64,000 nt of DNA, taken from positions 1-64,000 of the forward strand of contig ONHW01000018.1 in NCBI GenBank assembly GCA_900317745.1, read 5' to 3'. The DNA comes from an uncultured Bacteroidales bacterium. Lineage in GTDB: Bacteria > Bacteroidota > Bacteroidia > Bacteroidales > Paludibacteraceae. Below the pieces are notes generated by a model. It worked only from the letters and a program-made list of their open reading frames with translations. It searched no databases and was not told where the DNA came from. Positions 36,951-43,732 of this stretch are shown here, piece by piece. The first letter of the stretch is position 1. Each line of letters starts with the position of its first letter. Position numbers and translations under genes: made by a program.

Positions 36951-37904
36951 CTACTTTGCGAGCATTCCTGTGGCGGTGTACCGCGTGCCATCCGGCAGGA
37001 TAATATACAGGTGCCCGCCTTCGATTACTTTCTTCACGCGTACAGTCTCGCCCGCGTTAACATCCTCCACGGCACTACCTGTACCGCAACTGTATGCAAC
37101 GGATTTCTTGTTTCCCCAGATGTATTCCGCCAACTCGGGCGCATCTACAAACGGGTTACGGTTACCCTGCTTCTTCGCTACGGCGTTGTTACGACGTATC
37201 TCTTTGTCAGACACCGGATCGTTTCTGTGCCACTTCAGGTACAGGTTCAGCGCCGTGTTCACGAAGTTTGCTGTGCCGTTGATGAACACCTTGTAGCCTT
37301 TACCGCCGGCGGTAAAGTCCTGATCCTTGTAGCAGGTTGCCATATAGAAGTATATGCGCGCAAAGTCGCCTTTGTACTCGTCGGCAGGCTCAAATGTCAT
37401 ATTGTTGCCGTTGGAACCGAATGTGCCGTAGCCCAGTTTGCTTGAGCCATTGGTCCACTCCACACTGCTCACCTCACCCAGCGGCCACGCCGAGCGTTGC
37501 GAATTGGCGAGTCGGTCGGTAGGAATCAAGTGGTGCAGATCAGTGTACATCGGCACATCCGCATCACCGCCCCACCAGCTCTTGGGCAGACTGTGTTCGC
37601 GGTTGTAGCACTCGCAGTCGTCCTCCGACTCGCCGCTGCCGCACTTGTCGTCCCACTTGTCGAACACGCAATCGGAGTACATATCCCATATTGTACCCGA
37701 ACCGTCATTGCGATCATCCGCACCGGTAACACTCGCCCACACGCTGTTGTACGACAGGACCTTGTGGTCTTTTATCTTGTTGAACAGCACGGTGCGGATC
37801 TCTTCACCTTTCTTGCCGTCCAGTTCGGGATACAGACAATCCTGCGCCTGCAACGCGGCACATACTACGATTGCCAGAGTAAATAGGAGTAAATATTTTT
37901 TCAT
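36951..37904 (-). CDS. Secreted endonuclease I family protein
   Basis: An exported DNA/RNA endonuclease of 317 residues from the endonuclease I (EndA/NucM) family. The signal peptide is LLLFTLAIVVCAALQA. CYNREHSLPKSWWGGD and TDLHHLIPTDRLANSQRS form the His-based metal site, and a Cys-rich loop precedes it (DDKCGSGESEDDCECYN). After the nuclease domain there is a short tail, VKKVIEGGHLYIILPDGTRY then TATGMLAK, which resembles the C-terminal tails seen on some exported Bacteroidales proteins and may be a sorting or anchoring signal. It probably scavenges extracellular nucleic acid. It has its own promoter at 37943-37974. Confidence 0.9.
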   Translation of the reverse strand: MKKYLLLFTLAIVVCAALQAQDCLYPELDGKKGEEIRTVLFNKIKDHKVLSYNSVWASVTGADDRNDGSGTIWDMYSDCVFDKWDDKCGSGESEDDCECYNREHSLPKSWWGGDADVPMYTDLHHLIPTDRLANSQRSAWPLGEVSSVEWTNGSSKLGYGTFGSNGNNMTFEPADEYKGDFARIYFYMATCYKDQDFTAGGKGYKVFINGTANFVNTALNLYLKWHRNDPVSDKEIRRNNAVAKKQGNRNPFVDAPELAEYIWGNKKSVAYSCGTGSAVEDVNAGETVRVKKVIEGGHLYIILPDGTRYTATGMLAK

Positions 37905-37942
37905 AATAATAGATTTATTTGATGTGTTTTCTGTTCAGAGTG

Positions 37943-37974
37943 CAAAGGTACGAAAAAAAATGCACATTTGCAAA
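37943..37974 (-). promoter_or_regulatory. Promoter of the endonuclease I gene
   Basis: Minus strand TACCTTTG (plus CAAAGGTA, 37943-37950), TTTG (plus CAAA, 37971-37974), spacing 20. The leader is about 30 bases. Confidence 0.75.
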
Positions 37975-38035
37975 TTTATCAGTGAAAAAATAGTTCAGGT
38001 GAAGCAAGAAAAGCAAATAAGTCTCGGGTTAACTC
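37961..38035. repeat. Dispersed promoter-attached repeat, copy A
   Basis: From TGCACATTTGCAAAT through GTGAAAAAATAGTTC and GAAGCAAGAAAAGCAA to GGGTTAAC the sequence aligns with 59805-59875. It starts at the -33 element of the endonuclease promoter. Confidence 0.55.
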
Positions 38036-38167
38036 GCTTTCAATTCGCTTTAGCCTCCCTCTTGCTCTCGTCTCATATCCGTCTTGAGTTATGCTGAAGT
38101 GGCAGGTGAGATGCTCTGCAACCGAAACACGATACAAAGATACAACATACAAAAAAGCAAAAGGCGC

Positions 38168-38203
38168 AAAAAAACACCTGCTAACAATTCAGGTAGCAGG
38201 TGT
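38168..38203 (-). terminator. Intrinsic terminator of the small secreted protein gene
   Basis: ACACCTGCTA (38174-38183) and TAGCAGGTGT (38194-38203) form a perfect 10-base stem. On the minus strand it is followed by seven T. It lies about 100 bases beyond the stop at 38302. Confidence 0.8.
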
Positions 38204-38301
38204 AAATAGTTAAAGATTTAGCAGGACAGCAATGATATAATCAATAATATATTGCTATAAATTGCTATAAAATGCTGCTATAAATTGATATAATTGCGCG
38301 A

Positions 38302-38652
38302 CTACTGGATGGCTTTGGCGAGTTTGGCATTGATCTTCTGCAAGCGTGCCAACTGAGATGCCGTCAATTCATCTGATGCTTTATCCAATTGGTCTGCCAA
38401 TTTCTGATATTTCTCCATAAGAGAAGCCAGCTGGGAATAGGCACTTGCATCGCCAGCCTGTACTTTTTTGTAGACAACGATGTACTCATTGACATACTTC
38501 TCATAAGAGTCAAGCACTTTGTCCCAATCGGACGAGGAGGAAGATGCAGCTACAGCAGAGGCAGACATCACGGAAGAGGTAGCAGCATTGGCATTGATGC
38601 CAGCGGTCATGCCGAACATTGCAGCAATGACCAGAAAGAATAATTTCTTCAT
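38302..38652 (-). CDS. Small secreted helical protein
   Basis: A protein of 116 residues with a clear signal peptide (KKLFFLVIAAMFGMTAG, then INANA) followed by a Ser/Ala-rich linker (SAVAASSSSSDWD) and two amphipathic helices. The first is DSYEKYVNEYIVVYKKVQAG; the second, from about residue 68 onward, is rich in Lys, Leu and Asp. The mature part should be a small periplasmic or surface helical hairpin. I do not recognise a named family. It follows the lipoprotein gene by 72 bases and ends with its own terminator. The ATG at 38652 is the natural start. Confidence 0.75.
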   Translation of the reverse strand: MKKLFFLVIAAMFGMTAGINANAATSSVMSASAVAASSSSSDWDKVLDSYEKYVNEYIVVYKKVQAGDASAYSQLASLMEKYQKLADQLDKASDELTASQLARLQKINAKLAKAIQ

Positions 38653-38724
38653 GTTTGTTTATTTTTAGTTGGTTAATATTATGGGCATTTCTAAAAATTC
38701 CACGTTTTTAGAGTAAACGCCCGA

Positions 38725-39531
38725 TTATTTTACTTTTGCGCTCATACGAATAGTTCTGTTTTTATTATCCTTACCTGTAAAATGCGGGAAATCTTTATCG
38801 GAATAACTTAAGATAACTTTTCGATGCGAGGGAGCCGGATAATAATACTTAAGACTATAGATCAATTCTTCCATCCCCTCCTTATCATATTGGTTTGCAC
38901 CGGGTTGACGGCCGTATGTCCGTTTCTCATCCACATCCAGAACGACCTTTAAATCATCATTTATATAATACGTTCCGGTACAATTTCTTGTAACTCTTCC
39001 CAAGCGATACGTAAACACATCCTGAATTTTCATATCTATCGGGCTGGCATTAATCAGTACATCTCCTTGCCCATAATCATTGGGAGCTTGAAAATCAAAT
39101 TCATAGTATCCCCCATCTTTATCATTTTCCACAAATTTATATTGCTCAAAAACTTTCCTTAATTCACCAATTTTGGCTTTTAGTTTTTCAGCAGTAGCTT
39201 GAGTCTCGGTAATGACAGACTGCAATTCGACGACATGAGATCCTTTTGGAAATTCCTTGACATACGCGGTCGCGGCATTATACCTAATAAGAATACTATT
39301 GCCATTGGTAGCCATTTCATAGTACGCAGAATCTTTTATGAGCATATCCAACGCTTTTTCGAAACGCGGCTTGACCTTCGCTTCCATGATGCTGTCAGGA
39401 TAAGCGGATTCAAACTCGCGGAGAGCAGAAAGTTGTTGGGTTTTGATAGCAGCGTCCAATGCTTTCTCTTGTTCAGATTTACATCCAACGAGGAAAATCA
39501 CTCCCAGGATAATAAATAAACACTTTTTCAT
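38725..39531 (-). CDS. Hypothetical lipoprotein
   Basis: A 268-residue predicted lipoprotein (MKKCLFIILGVIFLVGC, lipid-bearing Cys17) with a helical N-terminal half that includes a coiled coil (TETQATAEKLKAKIGELRK) and a beta-rich C-terminal half with many Tyr residues (YYEFDFQAPNDYG, TGTYYINDDLKVVLDVD). I do not recognise a characterised family. It has a good promoter at 39627-39658, so it is probably expressed as its own unit together with the small secreted protein gene downstream. Confidence 0.75.
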   Translation of the reverse strand: MKKCLFIILGVIFLVGCKSEQEKALDAAIKTQQLSALREFESAYPDSIMEAKVKPRFEKALDMLIKDSAYYEMATNGNSILIRYNAATAYVKEFPKGSHVVELQSVITETQATAEKLKAKIGELRKVFEQYKFVENDKDGGYYEFDFQAPNDYGQGDVLINASPIDMKIQDVFTYRLGRVTRNCTGTYYINDDLKVVLDVDEKRTYGRQPGANQYDKEGMEELIYSLKYYYPAPSHRKVILSYSDKDFPHFTGKDNKNRTIRMSAKVK

Positions 39532-39626
39532 TACATTAATTAGATTGATTAGTTTTGCTTACTCACTTATGGCTTTTCAGCTTCCTCCATTATTTCGCAT
39601 ACTTATTGTGCCGAATAAAAACGATG

Positions 39627-39658
39627 CAAAGATACAACAAAAAAACGAAAAGCGCAAA
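39627..39658 (-). promoter_or_regulatory. Promoter of the hypothetical lipoprotein gene
   Basis: Minus strand TATCTTTG (plus CAAAGATA, 39627-39634) and TTTG (plus CAAA, 39655-39658), spacing 20. Confidence 0.75.
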
Positions 39659-39734
39659 GGTTTTAGCCTTTACGCCCTAATAAGCCCTAAATCCGACTTA
39701 GAATTACTGATATTTCTTTAGGAAAAATTTGGCA

Positions 39735-40877
39735 TTACTCCGATTTGGAATAAACCAACGGATAATCTTCGCATATATTCCGCAAGCGTTGATAATCACG
39801 GAGTAAACGAGAAAGATAGAATTGATTCAAGGAATCCTCATATTGCGGATAGGTTTCTATCAGTCTGTTGCGCTCCTCTAACATCCTATTCGCATAGTTG
39901 GACAGCAGCGGCATAGCCGCGTTCATGGTCTTCTCCGGCACGAATCTTAGCGAATCGACATAAATCTGACATAGAGATGCAAATTGCTCCTCCGCCTCGT
40001 TTCGTGCGCACAGCCATACGGAGTCCACCGATGGCGACTCTGCGACCAGTTGTTGCAAGGGCTCATACGCACGCGACAGCCACAACAACGCTGCAACGGC
40101 AAGCAACACACCTGACAATACCGGCAACAACCACCTCATCCGCCAATAACGCTGCACTGCCGCACGCACCTGCCGGACAGACTCATACTGCTGTGTCGGT
40201 TTAACAGAGCAGCAACGGCGAATAATCCCCCTCATCCGTCCGAGGAAAAGCATCTGTAAGATCTTGCCCAGCGCGTAGATGTCTTTGGCTACGGACAGAT
40301 ACTCGTTTCCAGAAGGAACAGTTGTTGCAACAGAGGGCGAGGAGCCGATGTTCTTGGCTATATAGGCATCATTATCTGCAAAGCCGAAATCAATGAGTCT
40401 CACATGGTTGCCCGTATCAGTAATGAGGATGTTGGAGGGCTTGAGATCTCCATGGACAACCTGCCTCTCATGCAGAAAAATCAGTGCTTCCAGTAGTTCA
40501 TCCGCCACGCGGCGACGCTCGGAAAGAGAAGGATTCTCCGCCAGAAAACGGTCAAGCGGTCGGCCATGTACATACTCCATGAGGATAGCGCGGCCTAATT
40601 GCTGATTGTCCACCATGGCTATCGTTTGGACCACGTAGATTGAATCCAAACGATGCATGATCTCAAATTCGCGCTCTAACAACAGCCGGTTGCGGGTCAG
40701 TTCGCCTTCGGTGGGTTTGGCAGCCTTCAGAACCACCCATTTACCACCCATTTGCGCACGATAAACCAAGTTGTGGCCAGAGTCAGACAACAACTCATAA
40801 TCCGTCAAACGATCTACGCCTAATTCTTGCAAACTAAGTGTACGCACAGGACCGGATGTGAAATTATTTTGCTCCAT
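39735..40877 (-). CDS. Membrane-anchored Hanks-type Ser/Thr protein kinase
   Basis: A eukaryotic-like kinase of 380 residues. The kinase domain spans about residues 20-240: a degenerate glycine loop (SDSGHNLVYRA), catalytic Lys51 (VVLKAAK), the catalytic loop HGDLKPSN with Asp144, and the DFG motif at 163-165 (LIDFGFAD). The activation segment is short and reaches PSGNEYLSVAKDIYALGK. One membrane helix follows (about residues 249-267), then a helical outward-facing domain of about 110 residues that could sense a signal. It shares a divergent, interlocked promoter region with the regulator-like gene at 40958. The ATG lies only a few bases after the predicted transcription start, so the mRNA may be leaderless. 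Targets are unknown. Confidence 0.85.
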   Translation of the reverse strand: MEQNNFTSGPVRTLSLQELGVDRLTDYELLSDSGHNLVYRAQMGGKWVVLKAAKPTEGELTRNRLLLEREFEIMHRLDSIYVVQTIAMVDNQQLGRAILMEYVHGRPLDRFLAENPSLSERRRVADELLEALIFLHERQVVHGDLKPSNILITDTGNHVRLIDFGFADNDAYIAKNIGSSPSVATTVPSGNEYLSVAKDIYALGKILQMLFLGRMRGIIRRCCSVKPTQQYESVRQVRAAVQRYWRMRWLLPVLSGVLLAVAALLWLSRAYEPLQQLVAESPSVDSVWLCARNEAEEQFASLCQIYVDSLRFVPEKTMNAAMPLLSNYANRMLEERNRLIETYPQYEDSLNQFYLSRLLRDYQRLRNICEDYPLVYSKSE

Positions 40878-40885
40878 TTCGGATG

Positions 40886-40917
40886 CAAAGATACGAATTT
40901 ATTTGGAAATATGCAAA
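40886..40917 (-). promoter_or_regulatory. Promoter of the Ser/Thr kinase gene
   Basis: Minus strand TATCTTTG (plus CAAAGATA, 40886-40893) and TTTG (plus CAAA, 40914-40917), spacing 20. The kinase ATG (40875-40877) starts nine bases after the -7 element. Confidence 0.75.
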
Positions 40918-40933
40918 TATTTTTGTAACTTTG
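40902..40933 (+). promoter_or_regulatory. Promoter of the divergent regulator-like gene
   Basis: TTTG (40902-40905) and TAACTTTG (40926-40933), spacing 20. It overlaps the kinase promoter on the other strand by 16 bases. Confidence 0.75.
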
Positions 40934-40957
40934 TGGCGGATTTCGAAAAATAATCGT

Positions 40958-41497
40958 ATGATAACATCATTTCTCACTGACAGCACCGCTGTACAACAAG
41001 CCAAACAAGCCGCGGAAGCACGCTACGGCAAACGCCCGAACAGTCCCGCTGATTTTGCAGAGCTCAGTCTGCATATCAAGCAGGCGACCGGTCATGACAT
41101 CAGCAGCGACACGCTGAGTCGCCTGTGGGGTTACAAGAAAGGCTACGCCCACGTCCGGCATTCGGTGATAGATACGCTGAACAGCTACGGACATGCCGGC
41201 GAGGAATCGAACTATATCTACCACTCTACCCTCAATGCCGATGATCTGCAGCCAGGCGACAAAGTGCGCATAGCATGGCTGCCGGACAGAGTTTGTACGA
41301 TAGAATATACAGGCAACTATGCCTGGCGCGTAACGGAGGTACAAAACGGCAAGTTACACGCCGGTGACACATTCTTCTGCCGCATGCTCTGCCAAGGCGA
41401 ACAGCTGGCAGTTGATCATCTGCGCTCCGGCGAAAAGATATACGAAGGTTACACCATGGGCGACAAGAACGGGCTAACGCTGGTGGAGAAAATATAA
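40958..41497 (+). CDS. Putative DNA-binding protein divergent from the kinase
   Basis: A cytoplasmic protein of 179 residues. The N-terminal part (SPADFAELSLHIKQATGHDI, then SSDTLSRLWGYKKGYAHVRH) has the helix-turn-helix-like look of a Bacteroidetes family of small proteins in which a motif of the form S..TL.R.WGY is conserved. The C-terminal part (LQPGDKVRIAWLPDRVC, then VTEVQNGKLHAGDTFFC) is a small beta domain. The ATG at 40958 is chosen because the promoter at 40902-40933 excludes the earlier in-frame ATG at 40883. Its position opposite the kinase suggests that the two are linked, but that is inference. Confidence 0.7.
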   Translation: MITSFLTDSTAVQQAKQAAEARYGKRPNSPADFAELSLHIKQATGHDISSDTLSRLWGYKKGYAHVRHSVIDTLNSYGHAGEESNYIYHSTLNADDLQPGDKVRIAWLPDRVCTIEYTGNYAWRVTEVQNGKLHAGDTFFCRMLCQGEQLAVDHLRSGEKIYEGYTMGDKNGLTLVEKI

Positions 41498-41505
41498 AAC
41501 AACCA

Positions 41506-41549
41506 CGACAATGCTTCGACAATCCCTCGATAATCCCCCGATGGAACGG
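41506..41549. repeat. 11-base degenerate tandem repeat, copy 2
   Basis: Four 11-base units in register: CGACAATGCTT, CGACAATCCCT, CGATAATCCCC, CGATGGAACGG. They begin nine bases after the stop of the regulator-like gene. Confidence 0.75.
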
Positions 41550-41631
41550 AACGATTTTGCAAATTTATGGTGCTATTTTGCACAAAGATGAAAGAAAAGT
41601 TGCAAATGTCAAAATAATGCTTATCTTTGCA

Positions 41632-41639
41632 CGTTCAAT
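41632..41639 (+). promoter_or_regulatory. -7 element before the repeat-protein gene
   Basis: TATCTTTG at 41632-41639. A TTG is present at 41600-41602, but the spacing of 29 is not the usual 20, so the -33 part is uncertain. Confidence 0.5.
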
Positions 41640-41677
41640 CAACGAAGCATTCATCCTAACCTAAAAAACGAAAGGAT

Positions 41678-42049
41678 ATGAAACGGATTCTGACCAACGC
41701 AAATATGGCAAAACGGATTCTGACCTGTATGGTTGCCATGATTCTGGCAGCAGGCAACATGACTGCCGGCGAAGTGAAAATTGACAAAGAGAACTGCACC
41801 ATAATCAAAGACGGCAAGACATACAAACTATACGGCAAAGTGAAAATTGTGGACAGCTTCGAAGATATAAAAGTGAAGATAGTGGATTGCTTTGAAGATG
41901 TTGATATCAAGATAGTTGACGCGTTTGAGGACAGTTGCTGCAAGGTGCGGATAGTTGACAGTTTTGAGGATGTGAAAGTAAAGATTGTCGATTCGTTTGA
42001 AGATGTCAAGGTTAAGATAGTCGAACATTTTGAAGGAGTGAAAAAATAA
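41678..42049 (+). CDS. Exported protein of six 11-residue repeats
   Basis: A protein of 123 residues with a signal-like N-terminus (KRILTCMVAMILAAGNMTAG) and, after a linker (EVKIDKENCTIIKDGKTYKL), six near-identical repeats of 11 residues (one with two extra): KVKIVDSFEDI, KVKIVDCFEDV, DIKIVDAFEDSCC, KVRIVDSFEDV, KVKIVDSFEDV, KVKIVEHFEGV. The codons of the copies differ at many synonymous positions although the protein is nearly constant, which points to selection on the peptide. It probably forms a small beta-solenoid or stacked sheet outside the cytoplasm. A 15-base direct repeat at the 5' end duplicates AKRILT-like codons, so translation may begin at 41678 or at 41705. Similar short-repeat proteins exist in Bacteroidales, but I cannot name a function. 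Confidence 0.8.
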   Translation: MKRILTNANMAKRILTCMVAMILAAGNMTAGEVKIDKENCTIIKDGKTYKLYGKVKIVDSFEDIKVKIVDCFEDVDIKIVDAFEDSCCKVRIVDSFEDVKVKIVDSFEDVKVKIVEHFEGVKK

Positions 42050-42067
42050 TACGACAAACTCAATATT

Positions 42068-42670
42068 ATGAAGAAAAATTTATTTATCGTTATTGCTATG
42101 GCAGTAAGTACATTGGTTTCGTGTAACAAGCCTCAGCCCTCGCCAGAGGAGCAGGTAATCAACAACATTATGACGCGCGCGTCCGTTCGTCAGTTCACGG
42201 GTGAGCGTCCGAGCGACGAGCAGGTTCAGACACTGCTTCGCTGCGCTATGGCAGCTCCATCAGCCGTCAACCGTCAGCCTTGGGCATTCATCGTGGTGGA
42301 TGATCCGGCATTGCTGAAGCAGATAGGCGACTCGCTGCCGAACACCCGCGTGCAGAACAATGCTCCGCTGTGCTTTGTGATGTGCGGCGATCTGAGCAAG
42401 ACAATGGAAGGTGAGGCGCAGGAGTTCTGGATTCACGATGTATCGGCCTGCACGGAGAACCTGCTGCTGGCAGCCCACTCTATGGGTCTGGGAGCCGTGT
42501 GGTGCGCCATTCAGCCGAACGCCGAACGCATACGCAAGGCACGACAGATACTGAATATCCCCGACAATCTGATACCGCTGTGTATCGTGCCGGTAGGATA
42601 TCCCGCCGAGCAACCGGCAGTAAAAGACAAATGGAAAGAAGAGAATATCTATCACAACCGATTTGAGTAA
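42068..42670 (+). CDS. Nitroreductase-family lipoprotein
   Basis: An FMN-dependent nitroreductase fold of 200 residues: TRASVRQFTGERPSDEQV with the Arg-Ser-x-Arg FMN-phosphate motif, AAPSAVNRQPWAFIVV, AHSMGLGAVWCAI and PVGYPAE. It starts with a lipoprotein signal, MKKNLFIVIAMAVSTLVSC (Cys19), so the flavoenzyme appears to be anchored outside the cytoplasm, which is unusual for this family although known in Bacteroidetes annotations. It has no obvious partner gene. It ends at a strong hairpin terminator that doubles as the promoter region of the next gene. Confidence 0.88.
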   Translation: MKKNLFIVIAMAVSTLVSCNKPQPSPEEQVINNIMTRASVRQFTGERPSDEQVQTLLRCAMAAPSAVNRQPWAFIVVDDPALLKQIGDSLPNTRVQNNAPLCFVMCGDLSKTMEGEAQEFWIHDVSACTENLLLAAHSMGLGAVWCAIQPNAERIRKARQILNIPDNLIPLCIVPVGYPAEQPAVKDKWKEENIYHNRFE

Positions 42671-42679
42671 GAAAAACTG

Positions 42680-42748
42680 AATAATGACATTTGAAGAGAG
42701 ACATTTGAAAAAAAATCAAAAAACTCTTGCAAATGTCATTATTTTTTT
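42680..42748 (+). terminator. Terminator of the nitroreductase gene
   Basis: AATAATGACATTTG (42680-42693) pairs exactly with CAAATGTCATTATT (42730-42743). AAGAG and CTCTT extend the stem across one bulged base. T follows to 42748. Confidence 0.75.
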
Positions 42749-42757
42749 GTAACTTTG
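42727..42757 (+). promoter_or_regulatory. Promoter of the unknown gene at 42821
   Basis: TTG (42727-42729) and TAACTTTG (42750-42757), spacing 20. The -33 element lies in the right arm of the preceding terminator and the -7 element overlaps the end of its T-run. Confidence 0.65.
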
Positions 42758-42820
42758 TACGTTTTTTGGTTGAGTGTGCATATTTGGCACACAAATCATC
42801 GGAACTAAACACGAATTGAG

Positions 42821-43690
42821 TTGAAAGACCTGTTTCACATATTTCGCACGAACGAAGCGGTAGAGGTGGAAGATTTGGCGGATTTCCAAGTCATTCTGCT
42901 TGACGCCGAGCAGCCTACTCAGGCTGCCATGGCGATTACAGCTCTGACCCTGTATCAGCTGGAGCACGGCTATGACCGTGGGCGATTCCAGATGCTGCTG
43001 TGGGCTATGAGTCGCCATTGTGCAGAAGTTGTACGCGCCCGTGCGTTAGTCGGGCTGCTGCTGATTTGCGGCAGGCTGAACATTACCGACGAATGGGCTC
43101 TGGACCAGATGGCAGAAATGCTGTCGTACGAGAGCGAGGCGGCATACGAAGCATGGACAGCGATCCTGCAGACCGGCAAACCCGAGGTGTACGACCGTAA
43201 CCTGGATATGGTAAAACCCATATACGGAATGCAGCCTTTCACCAACGCTCCGGAACTGTTCTTTGAGCCGTTCGAGCGCGGGAAAGTGGAGGAACTGGAC
43301 GACTTTGAATGGAAAGTGTCGGAGCTGTTCTTCAACGCAATGAACGTGTGCGACAGCGACAAGTATGCGCTGATGGTTATCCTGAAGCAATATATGCCCA
43401 TGATAGTCGAGCAACTGAAGGAGCAAGATATAGATATCGACTCGCTGGAGTCCGTTGATATGAACTTCCAACGGATGATGATGATCAGCAACGGCAAACA
43501 TACGCTTCACAAACGCGAGACAGAACTGACACCCGTGGAGAACTATGTGCAACAATTGTACCGGTTCATCCGTCTGTCGCGCCACACACCGTTGCGACTG
43601 ACCGAAAACATACAAACGCTGCGCCAAACGATGATTGACAAGATGGTAGTAGTAGGCGCGGCACAGATTGCGCAGATTGAGGAGATATGA
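42821..43690 (+). CDS. Hypothetical helical protein with a non-ATG start
   Basis: A soluble protein of 289 residues, mainly helices (PTQAAMAITALTLYQLEHG, MLLWAMSRHCAEVVRARALV, WALDQMAEMLSYESEAAYEA), reminiscent of helical-repeat scaffolds. I do not recognise the family. No ATG fits. The frame is closed by TAA at 42806-42808 and the available starts are ATT at 42815 or TTG at 42821; the promoter at 42727-42757 agrees with either. Codon use matches the neighbours, so it appears to be a real gene. It precedes the acyl-CoA ligase by 42 bases, which contain ATTTGAAGATTTGAA-type repeats. Confidence 0.6.
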   Translation: MKDLFHIFRTNEAVEVEDLADFQVILLDAEQPTQAAMAITALTLYQLEHGYDRGRFQMLLWAMSRHCAEVVRARALVGLLLICGRLNITDEWALDQMAEMLSYESEAAYEAWTAILQTGKPEVYDRNLDMVKPIYGMQPFTNAPELFFEPFERGKVEELDDFEWKVSELFFNAMNVCDSDKYALMVILKQYMPMIVEQLKEQDIDIDSLESVDMNFQRMMMISNGKHTLHKRETELTPVENYVQQLYRFIRLSRHTPLRLTENIQTLRQTMIDKMVVVGAAQIAQIEEI

Positions 43691-43732
43691 AGATTTGAAG
43701 ATTTGAAAATTTAAAGATTTAAAGATTCTGTA

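Larger units (their letters stand above)
37905..38301. other. Intergenic region with promoters, a dispersed repeat and a terminator
   Basis: This 397-base gap holds the endonuclease promoter (37943-37974), a dispersed repeat (37961-38035), a second leftward -7 element at 38135-38142 that lacks a -33 at the right distance, the terminator of the small secreted protein gene (38168-38203) and an AT-rich stretch with repeated AATTGCTATAAA (about 38240-38292). No open frame looks coding. Confidence 0.65.
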
